Source: Ziziphus jujuba (taxonomy: Eukaryota > Streptophyta > Magnoliopsida > Rosales > Rhamnaceae). Taken from it: a stretch of DNA of 64,000 nt. The notes beneath the pieces are model-generated. The model was not told the origin of the DNA and did no database searches. It was given only the letters and a program-made list of their open reading frames with translations. Both the position numbers and the translations under genes were made by a program. The stretch is from assembly GCF_031755915.1 (NCBI RefSeq), contig NC_083388.1:875501-939500 (forward strand). Reading direction: 5' to 3'. Numbering within the stretch: position 1 is the first letter of the stretch; each line of letters opens with the position of its first letter. Below are positions 47,071-61,365 of the stretch, piece after piece.

Positions 47071-49800
47071 TTATCATCCAAAATATTCTAATTAATTAAG
47101 AAATTAATCAAATGGGACTTTTTTCTTATTCATTTTCCCAATAACTTCACAAACTATACATAAGGTAAGGGCAACAATATTTCTCTCTTCCTCTTTCCAC
47201 AACACCTTAAAAAAAAAAAAAAAAAAAATTCTACCTAGGCCTAGGCCTAGATAGAAAGGTGTTGTTAATTATAATTATTTCGAACAACGTTTGAAAATAA
47301 AATGAAACTACTTTATTGTTTCTATTCTTTTATTTATCATTACTTTTGCATCAGAACAATCTTTTGTCTAATATGCCTTATCTATACAGATGGTGTACGC
47401 TTGAAGGTTAAATGATCAATTTTATCAACTTTAAAACAAAAGTATCAGATACTAATACCATTACAATGCTTTGAAAACAAGTTTGATGACTAAATTGAAA
47501 AATTAACCCAACATACATTTTTTATATATATATATATATATTTATAACATTTTTTAAATAGTCAAATAAATTCAATTATTAAGCTATTTATATTTATGAT
47601 TAAATAAAAATAACTTTGAAATAGGGAAATGCGGGAAATAAAACTAATGCAAATGATTAAAAAAAAAAAACATATCCTAAAATCTAATATAGGTTTGTTA
47701 TAATTATGTCAAACTAATTTAAGATAAATCAATAAAAACAAAATTCTTAATTAATAAAAAACTGCAATATAAAGTGTACAGTTTTACGGAAAAGGGAATA
47801 AATAACCCATCATTTTCTGTACATGGAAAGACCAACAAATAGGAGGGTACAAGAGTGATCTGGCAGACGCAGTACTTCCATGTGGCCTGTTTTGGACATT
47901 CCACGTCAGTTTGCCATTATCAAAACTCTAAGTTGCCACGTACACTTCCTCACTACCTTATTGCTCTATTTCTCATATTCCTTTTGCGTCTGTATAAAAT
48001 GAAATAAATATAACATCTGTTTTCCATTTATTCTATTCTTTTATTTCCATTTGTCTTTTACATTTAAATTGATACAAGTAGGATTGTTTTAATTTTAGTT
48101 TTTTTATTTATTTATTTGGATCATCAAATTCAGTTTAAATTTATTTTATGCCAGACTATGAATATTTATTAAAATTTTCTAGTAAAACTAATTTTCTTTT
48201 TAAAAATTGAGAATAAGAAGAAAAATCAATTATTATTATTGAAGAAAAAAAAAACAATTATAGAGTGTACTATATATATATATATATTTTAATAGTTAAT
48301 GATGATGATAATATAGTATCTATCTCTACCCAACCCACTCAGCTCTCACCCATGCCAATATGTATTTGTCAGAACGAATGTTTGCTATTCTCACGCGCTA
48401 TTTCTTACTTCACATGCACGCTTTCACCAAAAAGGAACTTTTTGAAACCCCTTTTGAACTTTTTATTCGGCAAAGGGGTTTTCAAAATGTTATATTTTCT
48501 TTTCATTTCTTTTTCTTTTTTTATATAAGCAAATCACTTTTGCACAATACGTTATAGTTTCTTAAATAATTAAATTAAGCCACAAATATATTATCTTTTT
48601 TTTTTTTTTGGTTTGTCTTCTAGAAGACATAGAAATGGTAAAATCATAAATTTTTTGAAAAAAAAAAAGAGATTATGGATCAAATCCAAGTCCAATGTCT
48701 AAAATGAAACTGATAACTCATTTAATGTTTTAACCGAATCCTTTTTTTTTTTTTCCAAAAAACTTATAGTTCATTTATTTTTTTTGTATTTTCTTTGAAG
48801 GGAACTTAATGGATCATTTATGGTTCAACATAAATTGTACTGTATTTTCATTTGTACTGTTTGTTTTCTTTGCAAATAAAAAATAGAAAAATTACTTGCG
48901 GCTAATTTTCTTTTTTCAATAATAAATATCATTTTCACTCTTCCTGATTTTGAGTTCATATGCATATACATATATATATTAAATCAATCAGCAAACAAGT
49001 TTCAATTTTTTTATCTGAAAAGTAAATAAATAAATTAGAAACCAAAAACAAAAACATAAACATTGTGAGACTACACCTCTTAGTATTGGAAAAATAGCAT
49101 ATTTTGTTTATTCTATCGAAAACAAAAGATTTAAAATGCATCACAATTCTAATGCTTCCTAAATTGTTTTTTACATAAATTATTTCATATTAAAAATTTA
49201 AACATTGACATAAGAATGCTTATAAGTAATTCATTTTTCAATATATTATATCCATATTCTATACATGAGGGAAAATTATTTGTCCCCAAAAAGAGATTAA
49301 TTGACAATTGGATCAGAATCAGATTAGCTTTCATTTTGTCAAAAATATTAAGTAATGGAGCGTGGCATTAACTTTGTAAGACTGCGCGTTGCTTAAGCTT
49401 AATGCCCCCCCTAATAGATAGGGAAGAGGCAAAACTCCTTAGAAATAGGAGACCGGTGATCACCGTTAATAGTTAAAGCCCTTTCCGGTTAATCCGGTAA
49501 CCCACTCCTCTCTTTTCCGCCGCAAACTCACCAACCCGGCTGCCACAGCCCGTTACATACAACACTCTTACCGGTTCATTACCGGTCACAACAATCAATA
49601 ATTATAATAATAATAATAATAAATCTAGAGAGAGAGAAACAAAAACTAAAAAACACAAAAAAAAATAAAAAAAAATTATAATATTACAAAAACACCGTCA
49701 CTATTCCCCATTTCATGAATAATTAAAACTAAAAAAACAAAAAGGGAAAAAAGAAAAATGAAAATCAAAAACAAAAACGTAAAAGAAGTACATCACATAG
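47071..49800. other. AT-rich spacer, with a promoter-like segment
   Basis: No supported gene. The segment 47860-48000 contains CCACGTCA and CCACGTAC elements followed by a TATAAAAT at about 47993, resembling a plant promoter, but no coding frame follows. Bases 49400-49560 are GC-richer with repeated CCGGT motifs and probably belong to the distal promoter of the BSL gene. Confidence 0.4.
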
Positions 49801-50053
49801 TCCCAGAGGAGAACATATAATTTTTATTTTAGAGCGAGAAAGCCAGGGAATTGGTGGAGAGAGAAAGTGGAAGGATTTTTAGGAGAGAGAGAGAGAGAAA
49901 GAAATAGAACGAGAATTTGGTATTTTTGATTTAATTTAATTTAATTTATCATTTTTATTTTTATTTTTATTTCTCTCTCTCACACTTTGATGTGCTTGTG
50001 ATTGTTTGTTTGAGGGGCTTTGAGATTGTCTCCGTCCCCGTTTCTATTCCTCG

Positions 50054-50092
50054 ATGCGCTGCTTTCTTCGTCTTCTTCTACGAGGTTTATAG
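50054..50092 (+). other. Upstream ORF 1 in the BSL leader
   Basis: An ATG at 50054 opens 12 codons ending with TAG 50092, in the presumed 5' leader. No intron is needed to explain the leader, but one cannot be excluded. Confidence 0.35.
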
Positions 50093-50289
50093 AGGCAGAG
50101 AGAGATATAAGGGAAGGGAAAAAAACCTAGATATTTTTCCTTTCTGTTTTCCTTTTTTTTTTTTTTTTTCTTATTTTCTCCGGAAAAAAAAGTTTGTATA
50201 ATATTAACGTCATAGGATCCGAGCTAGGGTTTCGATTGTGGATATTTGGTACTCGTGGAAGTTGGGGGATAGGATTCCTTTCGGGAATA

Positions 50290-50331
50290 ATGGAAATGGT
50301 GATTAGGAATGCTAATTGGTCGGAATTCTAG
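50290..50331 (+). other. Upstream ORF 2 in the BSL leader
   Basis: ATG 50290 opens 13 codons ending TAG 50331, 42 nt before the main start. Its spacing would allow partial reinitiation at the BSL ATG. Confidence 0.4.
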
Positions 50332-50373
50332 CTCCGATCTTGAAAGTAGGGTTCGTATCGAAGGGTTGAAACA

Positions 50374-53300
50374 ATGGATGTGGATTCGTCGATGGTGCCG
50401 GAAACCGATCACGATCCGGCGGTGCAGAACCATAATACGCCGTCGTCTCCGGCTTCCATGGACAGGGAGCAACTAGGTGAGCAGTCACAAGCGGGGAGTG
50501 GATCTCCGCCGCAGTCGCCGGCGCAACAGCCACAGCAGCAGGCGTCACCGCAGGTGCCGCAGACTCCGGTGGTTGGGCCACGGCACGCCCCGACCTACTC
50601 GGTCGTGAATGCAATTTTAGAGAAGAAGGAAGATGGGCCTGGGCCGAGGTGCGGCCACACGTTGACGGCCGTAGCCGCCGTTGGGGAGGAGGGTACGCCG
50701 GGGTACATTGGTCCCAGGTTGATTTTGTTTGGTGGTGCCACGGCGCTCGAGGGAAATTCTGCGGCTTCAGGAACTCCTTCTTCAGCTGGAAGTGCCGGCA
50801 TCCGTATGTTCTCTTATGTTTGATTTCCTTCAATTGGTTATTTTCTTCAATCGTAGTTTGAGAAAGCCCTAATGTTATTCATTTTTTTGAATTCATCGAG
50901 ATCAATTAAATATGGAACCCTAGCTGAAGCTACGTTTATTGTTTATTTGTCTAATTTTGTTTTTATATCTTTAACTAGTCATGGACTAAATACATTTAGA
51001 TTCTCAAGTAGATTAAAGTTATTTTTTAATCCTGGCTTTGTTGATTTCTATACAATTGAGATTGTATAGTTTGGTTGTACTCTTTAAATTCTAGTGTATG
51101 TTTCCAAAGAAGTACGCTTTCCTAATTCTTCCAATATCATAAATGACTGAGCAACATTAATTTTGTTGTCCTGACGTAAGCTGTTGGCTGCCGTAAGAAT
51201 AATATAATTCTCTGCCTAATGTAGTGTTGTGGGATGATATAATTCTACGCCTAATTTAGTGTTGTGGGAATCTAGTAAAGTTGTGTCCTTTAGTTATTGT
51301 TTTTCCATATTTGTTATAATGCTTTGAACATTCAAGTTGTTTAACCCTTGGTTTTGTTTAATTCTGTTGGATTTATTCAGTGTGATATTAATTTCGTTGA
51401 TATTACAGGCTCCAAAAGTAGGGATTGAAAAAATATGAAGAAACTTGATTTTTAAATCTTCAGTACAAGGAAGTTACCTAAGTAGATCCAACTAAGTTAT
51501 CAAGCTAAAACAGAATTTAACATGTTTCATGCTGTACCCTTCGGTAATCATTGTGATTTTACTTGAATTTCAGGACTAGCGGGTGCCACAGCTGATGTGC
51601 ACTGCTATGATGTGTTAACAAATAAATGGTCTAGGTAAGACTAGAAGTAAAAAACCTTTTCTTACCTTATAGTCCCCTTGTGATTTTCTGTTATACTTCA
51701 TATTTACTTTAGTCTGTAACATTGAACTAATTGGCAGGATCACTCCTTTTGGAGAGCCACCAACACCAAGGGCTGCACATGTGGCAACTGCTGTTGGAAC
51801 TATGGTTGTTATCCAGGTTAGCATGTGGCATGTTATCATTAAAGTTATGACAAAATCAATGTTCAGTCATTTTCTCAGTAAAAGTTAATAACTGTTTTCT
51901 CATTAGAACCTTTCATGTCCGTACAGGGTGGTATTGGTCCTGCTGGTTTGTCTGCTGAAGATCTTCATGTTCTTGACCTCACACAGCAGCGGCCGCGCTG
52001 GCATAGGTAGACTTGTGATTAATTTTATTGCCTTATTTTTTGGATTTATTTTTTAATCAATTTATTAACATGAGTTGATTGTCCTGTAGGGTTGTTGTGC
52101 AAGGCCCTGGACCTGGGCCACGTTATGGCCATGTGATGGCTTTGGTGGGGCAAAGATATCTCATGGCAATTGGTGGCAATGATGGTGAGTCACTTCAGGA
52201 TTAGCTTCTGAATTTATGTACATCGAATTGAAAGAATAATAATTATACGCTAAGAAATGGATTTAAAAGAAAAGGGATACTGGTGTATGTTTACCAGGAA
52301 AACGGCCTTTAGCTGATGTTTGGGCGTTGGACACGGCTGCCAAGCCTTATGAATGGCGTAAGTTGGAACCAGAAGGGGAGGGTCCCCCTCCATGCATGTA
52401 ATCCCTCTCTCTCTCTCTCTCTCTCTGTTTCTGTTTCGCTTATTCCTATATATATATATATATTTATGGTTATGCATATGCACATAATATAACACATATA
52501 ATCTTGTGGATAGGATCAAAAACTTATACAATCACTTATATCTTCTTGACATGTATATAAGAAATATATATTTTAAACTCTTTAGCTGGTATATCATGAA
52601 TGCTCTTTGTTGTTATGTCCAAATCATTCTTTACCAATGTACTTATCAATGGAGTGCCATATATGTTGGCATTGTGTTAATCACGACTTTGATTTTAGTT
52701 CTAGTTTTACTGGTTAAATTATGGAAGGTGGCAGTTCTATGGTGGTTTTAAGTAGGTGCTGTCAGTTGGATCATTCTCTGCACTTTGGTGCATGTTTGGG
52801 TTAACAGGCTTTATATAGCTTTTCTGGTGCTACTAATTCATCTTACATGCTCCCTGTAAAACAGTATACGCTTAGAACTTTGTATGCTTTGTCATATCAA
52901 TACTTACAGCTTGTTTGTTCTTCCTTCTTATATCTCTAACTGGGATATTACATCTTATTTGGTATTTTCCATGGAGATACTAGATCACCCCGGATTATAT
53001 CCGTCTGCACAAATGCATATAGGAGGGACTCTACAAGAAAGATAGGAAGATTTCAAGGATGATGCGTGCATGTTAATGTGTTAAGTCTTAAATAATTTTA
53101 AATTTCAGTTTTTACTGTTTCATGGGTCGCAGAAATGAAGGATAGATGACTTGGTTAGAGCTCTTACTAGTTCCTTTACTTTATAGTTTATACTTTTTGT
53201 TTATATTTATCTGTGTGTGAATGATATTGTATAAGAAATAGTTGTTGTCCATTGCATTGCATGTTGGAGATTTATATTGTTCTATTTGAATAAATCATGG

Positions 53301-53987
53301 CTCAGTAATCCTCAAGAATATCTCTGAGGATTTCTGCTTAAGTGGGGCATTTGCAAACTGTTTAAGATTTCACTCAATATGATATGCTATTGACAATCTG
53401 CAAGTATCAGTGCTATCCAAGGTAACAGTACTGAGAATCAATTATATACTTATGGTGGTCTAAAAGTGGGTGCCATTAGGTGGATAATGTTGTTATTTAA
53501 ACTAGAGTTTTGTCATTCTGATGACTTACATCTTACTGAAGTATTGTGGTCATGCCTTCTCCTTTCATTTTGACTAGGTATGCAACTGCAAGTGCACGTT
53601 CTGATGGTCTTCTTCTCCTTTGTGGAGGAAGGGATGCTAACAGTGTGGTGAGTTAAAGAATTTTTTTTTTTTTTTTTGGTTTCCTGTTTTCAGTTTTTTG
53701 CATCAAATATATATAATATATATATATATATGTATGTGTATTTAAGAAAGTGGACAAACTATAATACTGATGTTGAACTTAATATACAAGGCTAGAGGAC
53801 TTGATGAAGCTACTTATAAAATATAAAGAATGAGATATGATTCCCTAATTACTCTTTACAGCAAAATGGTTGTTTGCATTCAGGTTGAGTTGGGGTTTTT
53901 ATTGGAGTGCAATTGAAGTCTAGTTTTTAGGAAGTAGTGCCTTGTTCCTTAATCCTTGGTAAAATTAGAGAGAATGGAATTCGTTGT

Positions 53988-54020
<33 letters not shown>

Positions 54021-57000
54021 TGGTGTTGTTGTTATTATTATTATTATTATTATTTAATTTTGGGGTGGTGAGTTTATGATGTCGAAGCTCTAAAATCTTC
54101 TTTATCATTCCTATCATCAGTGCAGCATCATCCTCTATTTCAAGTAGTTAATTTGTTTTCAGTATTTTGGCTACCTGGTACATTTCAATCTCTGATATTT
54201 GATGCATTTAGGGATTTCTCATCCTCTTTAATATTATTCAATGCTTTCATATGATCTGTAGAGTAATTTGTAATAGTCCATGAATTTCATATTGTTGTCT
54301 TATCATTGTAGTAGGTACTGGGACCTGTCTTTGTGAAAAGGTTTTTGGAGTATGTTTGTGGGACTATTCCTCTAAATTCATGATCATTTCTACCTTAATG
54401 TTCAGCTGTACACAGAATGAAATCTTTCATATTTTATATAGAAAGGACAGGGTTGCTTTTGAATTGTTGCACCTTTTCCATGAAAAACTTGGGGACATTT
54501 GATCAGGACCTCTAATTTTTACCAGGCCATACCTTCTGTTTCCCTAATGTGTATTGTCTTTACTGAATATTGTTTATGATTTGCCTTCTTGACTGATTTT
54601 TTTGCTGGTTGCTGGAATTTCTATTTCTTGGTGTAGCGACACATTTGTAGTGGAAGATAAGTGTCGGTCCTTTTTTATTTTTTTATTTTTTTTGTGGGGT
54701 TTGTTTGCAGCCATTGGCAAGTGCGTATGGACTTGCTAAGCATAGGGATGGCCGCTGGGAATGGGCTATTGCTCCTGGTGTCTCACCCTCTCCAAGATAT
54801 CAACATGCAGCAGTGGGTTTTCATTTGATTTCCTCCTATTGTTCATTATTTTATTTTTAAAAACAATTAGTTGCAAATATTAATTATTTGTGCATTTGTG
54901 ATCCTAGGTCTTTGTCAATGCACGGTTACATGTGTCTGGAGGGGCACTAGGGGGTGGGCGCATGGTAGAAGACTCATCAAGTGTTGCAGGTATATGATTA
55001 TGGTGCTTACAGTCTTTGAAGTTTTCAGTCTGAAGTATGTTATCAAGAGATTCTGTTGTTGCGAACCTTACAATTCCTTGTTTCAACTGCCTACAGTATT
55101 GGATACTGCAGCAGGTGTTTGGTGTGATACAAAATCTGTTGTTACTAGTCCCAGGACAGGCAGATACAGTGCTGATGCTGCTGGTGGAGATGCTGCCGTT
55201 GAGTTGACAAGGCGTTGCAGACATGCAGCTGCGGCAGTTGGTGACTTAATCTTTATTTATGGTGGTTTACGTGGAGGTAAGAGAATTGTTTTATTCAACA
55301 GTTAACCTTTACGCATTTGTTTTAAATCTCCTTGTTAAGAAGAGAATCTGTCAACCTGAAATAGGTGTACAGCCACAGTTTCAGTTTGTGCTGATCTAAA
55401 TATAGCTTAGTATAATCTGCAGACATGTTTTATTGGAATATCGGGGTTTTTGAGTCTCTTGAAGTTAGTATTTACTATCCATTATTGTTGATTGATCTGT
55501 TATGACTTGTATTAGAAAATTTAACCATTTAAGTAACCAGGTTATTTCCTTACTTAAAAAAATAAGAAGAAACTAGGTTATATGACTTGTATTAGCTAAT
55601 TTAAGTTCAGGACTTTTGAGATTGCAGACTTTGTTTTCCATGACTTGTCACTAAATTTTGGATATATCCATGTGCACCTTTTCTCCAAGTGACCTTTTAA
55701 GAAGACTTGATGTAAAATTGCTATGAGGGCAACAGTAGCGAGGGATAATAGAATGGATAATTATCATTTTTAGCAACAAGTGCAAAGGTCTATTCGTACT
55801 CTATACTGTAAGTTTTGGTGAATCCTTTGGCTACTTACCTTATACCCCCCTATCGACCCCTCCAACTTTATTTCCTTCATGGATAGTAGAAGTGACTCTT
55901 TATGTCCTACTTTACTTCCTTCATCCATCCTTCACCCTTGGATGATGCAGATTTGGAACTTCCAAGAGCAACTAAGGATGGATTTTCAGCTGTATCCTTG
56001 TAGGTGTTCTAAGCATCACAATCTAATGACTTTCCCTTCTTCAATAATATAAGCCTTATAGATTGAAGATTTCCATTCCTCAAGATTTGTACCCTTAATC
56101 TAATTCAAGATTAAGAATAACGATAATTTAAATACCTTTACATGTTCCGTCATGTTCTTTAATTAGATAATGTCCTCAGCAGTCACTATTTGTATGCACT
56201 AGTAATGATCTAATTCCGACCATAGATGTCAAGTTGGTTGTAATACTCTGTCATTGCTAGAGTACCCTTTCATGGAATCATTTTATTCCTCAACGTGATG
56301 CTTGGATAATTGAATAAGGAGCGATGACATCTCTTGGCAGTTGAGAAAAAATAAGATGGTTTGGCAAATCTGTGGATCCATGGATGGGAGAAGCGATGAC
56401 ATTGAAATGAAATTTTTTCATACCAAACTACAAACATTGGATATTGAGCGAGTTGACAAATTTCCTATGATCTGATGTTGATTCTTAGGTAGATTTCTAA
56501 GGACTATACCCCAGGTTGAGTATAGAATAATAGGCAGATTTTTCAACATTATCCATAGGTGAAATAAATCAAAGCAGCAGAGACCTAGTTAAGCTATACA
56601 AAGAAGAAATTGACAAGGCAAGCAATTTAATAGATTCAGTGTTTCAAAGTTTTTCTTTTGGTTGATCAATTTTGCATTTCAGTTTTATCTTGATGACCTA
56701 CTTATATCGGAAGTTCATATGCTTGTATCTCAACAATAATGTGTATTCATGCTATAGGGGTTTTGCTTGATGACCTACTTGTTGCTGAAGATCTTGCTGC
56801 TGCTGAAACAACCAGTGCAGCTTCACATGCTGCAGCAGCTGCTGCTGCATCTAATGTGCAAGCGCGTTTGCCTGGTAGGTATGGATTCATTGATGAAAGG
56901 TCAAGGCAGACAATGGCTGAAGCAGCACCTGATGGTGCAGTTGTGCTTGGAAATCCTGTTGCGCCCCCTGTAAATGGGGACATGTATACTGATGTAAGCA

Positions 57001-60000
57001 CTGAAAATGCCATGCTCCAGGGCACACGGTAAGCTAGTCTTGGCATTTATGCTTATATTTTAATCATTTGTGGTCATGGAATGTTATTTAATTTCCTCAT
57101 TTAAAGAGATTCTGGATTTGATTTCTATATAGGAGACTGACCAAAGGTGTTGAGTACTTAGTTGAAGCATCAATAGCAGAAGCAGAGGCTATCAGTGCCA
57201 CATTGGCTGCTGCTAAGGCACGACAAGTTAATGGAGAAGTTGAACTGCCTGACAGAGATCGTGGTTCAGAGGCTACCCCTAGTGGGAAGCAGATATCTAC
57301 CTTGATTAAACCTGATTCTGCTGGGTCGAATAATATTGCTCCTGCTGGAGTTCGGCTGCATCACAGAGCTGTCAGTACTATAAATTGTTTATTTGAAATA
57401 ATCGGAGGTTAATTTTGGATGAAAATGTTTGAACAAGTGTGACACATTTTTTTGCTTTCATGTGATTGGTCAGGTTGTTGTAGCTGCAGAAACTGGTGGA
57501 GCTTTGGGTGGAATGGTTAGACAGCTTTCAATTGATCAATTTGAAAATGAAGGCAGGCGGGTCAGCTATGGGACCCCAGAGAGTGCAACTGCAGCAAGAA
57601 AATTGTTAGATCGACAAATGTCTATCAATAGTGTGCCCAAAAAGGTGCAACATACTGCATTTTATGTACTCCTTGCATTCCAATCTATCATCAATATATT
57701 CTTTTGTGGATGCCTTGGAATTGATTTCTTTTATCAATTGTTGATAAGTAGTTTTGCTAAGTTTACCACATTTTCTTTTTTCTTATTTACACTACAGCTA
57801 AGAGCAAGACTTATAGGTGTGGATATAATGTTAATGTTTTCATCTCCATCTTTAATTATTTTTCAAGAAAACATATTTTATGACATTAAGAGTTGTCAGT
57901 TAGATTTTGTTGCTGAATATTTATATGATGAGCAAGATTGTAGGATTGTACAACTGACCACAAATCGTTCTGGGAAATTGCTGCTCTTACTCCATATTTT
58001 TTCCTTATGATTTACTCACTTGTCCAAAAAGGAGATCATATGCTCTTGTTCTTGGTGCCTCCTAGTATGAAATAATACTGATTCCTAATCGCAGTTTTTT
58101 CTGTTTACCTAACCTTGTTTTGACTATTAGCAACACTATAAACAAATTCTTATCATTTAATTTGTAACTCTTGAGACTACCCTAACATTCTAGCTTAAAG
58201 GCTTCATTGACTTGTATTTCTTCAATTGAGACTTGGATGATTCTTTTGCCTATGTTCTATCTATATATCTGTAGATTTGTACTTATATATATATATATAC
58301 AGTACTCCTATGGTGCAGACGTATGCACCATCGAATTTATATATATATATATATATAATTGTGCATTTATGTCCATCTTTTATTTTACATCAATGATTCC
58401 CCCCCCCTTCTCTTTGGTTTATCAGGTAATAGCGCATCTTTTAAAGCCTCGTGGCTGGAAACCCCCTGTGCGCCGGCAATTTTTCTTAGACTGCAATGAA
58501 ATAGCAGATCTTTGTGACAGTGCTGAGCGGATATTCTCAAGTGAACCCAGTGTATTACAGCTTCGGGCCCCTATCAAGATATTTGGTGATTTGCATGGGC
58601 AATTTGGGGACCTCATGCGTCTTTTTGATGAGTATGGTGCACCTTCTACTGCTGGAGATATTGCGTAAGTCATGATTAATATAATGATCTTTTATGATTA
58701 ACCCTAGTTCCTTTTGTTCCAAATTCAAATTTTTGTTCTTTGTGGACATTCCTTGGTCAACCTCATAAACCTAGGCTAAGGTTTTTGTTGTTGTTATTTG
58801 TTGTGATATTATGTTGATTATATTTATACTAGAGCTTAACCATTTGATAAAATATCATGCTGTTCTTTTAAATATCTTTTCCCCTTTTTTGTTAACTTGT
58901 CCTGTCTTATTGAATGGGAAATACCATTTACAGGATTAGTACAGATAAATTTAGCTGGTAAGTTTAGGGCTGGGATTATTATTATAAACTGATGTTGAAC
59001 AACTTACATGCATATTGGGTGGTCAAGTGAGTGTGGCTGAGAATACAGCTAAAAATATGGTGGTTCTTTTTGTACTTTAGTCTCCTCTCATGGTTCAATA
59101 TGTCATTTGTGTGTCTATCCATCCTAGCATTTCCATTTAGTTCCAGTCAAATTTTCCTTCTTTACCAGGTTTAACACTGTTAAGAACAATAAATGCCAAC
59201 TAATATGGTTTTTGAGGTCTTCTTTATCAGTTGTTTAATTTTTAGCATTTATATTGGTGTAGGATTTTTACTTTCTTGCATATTTGTATGAGACTTGGTC
59301 CATGCTCAATATTATTTTAGTTACATGTCGGTGCTAAAGTTTTACTTTTGGTTCCCATGATGCTGATTTTATGTGTGACTATCAGATATATCGATTATCT
59401 CTTCTTAGGAGATTATGTTGACCGAGGGCAGCACAGCTTGGAAACCATTACTCTTCTACTTGCTTTGAAGGTACTAATTGTCTTTCTGTGGCTTGTTTTT
59501 CTGGACTAAACATTCTAACCAAGATCATTGTATAATTGTTGGTAATCTTTCAGGTTGAGTATTCCAACAATGTGCATTTAATACGTGGAAACCATGAAGC
59601 TGCAGACATTAATGCCCTTTTTGGCTTCCGCATTGAGTGCATTGAGCGCATGGTATTGTTATGCCTATTAGTTCAATACTGTCCATTTTCTTTTATTTTA
59701 ACTGGGCATGATTACTGATTTCATGATTTGTGCATCAGGGTGAAAGAGATGGAATTTGGGCATGGCATCGAATAAACCGTTTGTTCAATTGGCTTCCCCT
59801 GGCAGCTCTTATTGAAAAGAAAATCATTTGTATGCATGGTGGCATTGGTCGGTCCATAAATCATGTAGAACAGATTGAGAATCTTCAGCGTCCCATTACA
59901 ATGGAGGCAGGGTCTATCGTGCTTATGGATTTATTATGGTCAGAACTTATCTATGTTCACTTAGTTTCTTGTAAAATGCTTTTATTTAAATAGTTAATGA

Positions 60001-61365
60001 CATTTTAACTGGTCTCCTCAGGTCTGATCCTACAGAAAATGACAGTGTGGAAGGATTGCGACCAAATGCTAGAGGTCCTGGATTGGTTACTTTTGGGGTG
60101 AGTGTTACTTGATTGCTTTGTGTTTTATTTATCATTCTCCTATTATATAATTTCATTATTTGGTATTACTAACTAGTTGTCTACTCCTAGCCATATATAT
60201 ATATATATATATATATAAGAAGAGGGAAAAAATAAGAGATAAGAAACAATTAGGTTACCATGCCAGTTTTTCTTCACTGTTTATGGTGGAGAAATTGATA
60301 AACAAGAAGATAATATAATTTCAACTTTCAAGAGTTTAACAGTCATCAATTGCTTTACATTTTTAACGAAGAGAATAATTGTGGTACATAGCTTACTCTT
60401 TTTCTTGGTCAAAATGTTTACTTGATGAAAAAGTGCTTGCCCCTCAGTTGCTGTAACTACTCTTTTAGGTATTGCATTTAGACTTCCAGTTTTAGGAAAA
60501 TATACCAGTGAATGTGGACATCTAAAAAACAGTGTGGTGGGCTGTTCTGTTTTCCGGTATACAGCTGTTTGCAAACAATTGTGTAATAGACCTAATAAAA
60601 CAGGTCTTCTCTTAAAAGAACAATGACCGGCAAAAAGTTACCCCGACTCTGTTTTTGTACTTTAAAAAATTTCCCAACAACACAACTGCTTGCAATTGGT
60701 TTTTATGTGGGTTTGTTTTGTTGGTATATTAAGATGCATCCAGGAGGGGAAGAAATGTTGGTGACTTTAATTTTACTAATAAAAGTGGTCATCTAAAAGA
60801 GTTTGCTTTTTCAGCCTGACCGGGTCATGGAATTCTGCAATAACAATGACCTTCAATTGATTGTACGTGCACATGAATGTGTAATGGACGGCTTTGAGCG
60901 TTTTGCCCAGGGACATTTGATTACACTTTTCTCTGCCACCAATTACTGTGGTATGGTCCTGTCATAGTTTGATCTTGGGTGCGACTTTTTAAGATCCTTT
61001 GAATGATTTGGCTGTTTGGCTCTTGCCACTTTCAACAGGTACGGCAAATAATGCAGGGGCAATCTTGGTTTTGGGTAGAGATCTTGTGGTGGTTCCGAAA
61101 CTCATTCATCCACTGCCACCGGCAATTTCATCTCCGGAAGCATCACCAGAACGCCATATTGAGGATACATGGATGCAGGTACTTTATAAATGTGCACTGT
61201 GTGTTGGGACTTTTTTTATCTTATAATATGTGCTTGTTGGCTTAGTTTTTATCACTGTTAAATTTGATTTCTATTGAGCAGGAGCTGAATGCTAATAGAC
61301 CTCCAACACCAACAAGAGGCCGACCACAAGTAGCAAATGATCGGGGTTCCCTTGCATGGATATAG
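50374..61365 (+). CDS. BSL3: Kelch-repeat Ser/Thr phosphatase, BSL2/BSL3-like (brassinosteroid signalling)
   Basis: Twenty-one exons: 50374-50803, 51574-51634, 51738-51816, 51927-52006, 52090-52184, 52298-52397, 53578-53647, 54711-54812, 54908-54989, 55097-55276, 56758-57028, 57133-57370, 57474-57644, 58426-58664, 59386-59470, 59554-59652, 59739-59938, 60022-60097, 60815-60950, 61039-61178, 61282-61365, giving 1005 aa. A Pro/Gln/Ala-rich N-terminus separates it from the shorter BSU1 and BSL1. Kelch blades follow ([28 protein letters not shown]). The PP1-type catalytic domain shows GDLHGQ (707-712), GDYVDRG (741-747), GNHE (773-776) and HGG (827-829), so all metal-binding motifs are intact. 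In Arabidopsis the BSU1/BSL family dephosphorylates the GSK3 kinase BIN2 to pass on the brassinosteroid signal, and BSL proteins also act in stomatal-lineage polarity. The C-terminus [16 protein letters not shown] is complete. Confidence 0.96.
51202..51271. repeat. 35-bp tandem duplication in BSL intron 1
   Basis: Units 51202-51236 and 51237-51271 differ at only a few positions around the core GCCTAATNTAGTGTTGTGGG. Confidence 0.85.
53990..54055. repeat. (TTA)n microsatellite in BSL intron 7
   Basis: About 66 bp of TTA units interrupted by a short TTG-containing stretch, inside the intron between exons 7 and 8. Confidence 0.85.

Noticed and set aside
48265..48557. Overlapping frames downstream of the promoter-like segment
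   Set aside because: Begin in a TA repeat, and the two frames give unrelated unrecognisable peptides; no codon bias.
50312..50833. 173-codon antisense frame over BSL exon 1
   Set aside because: A shadow of the Pro/Gln/Ala-rich BSL N-terminus; no independent support.
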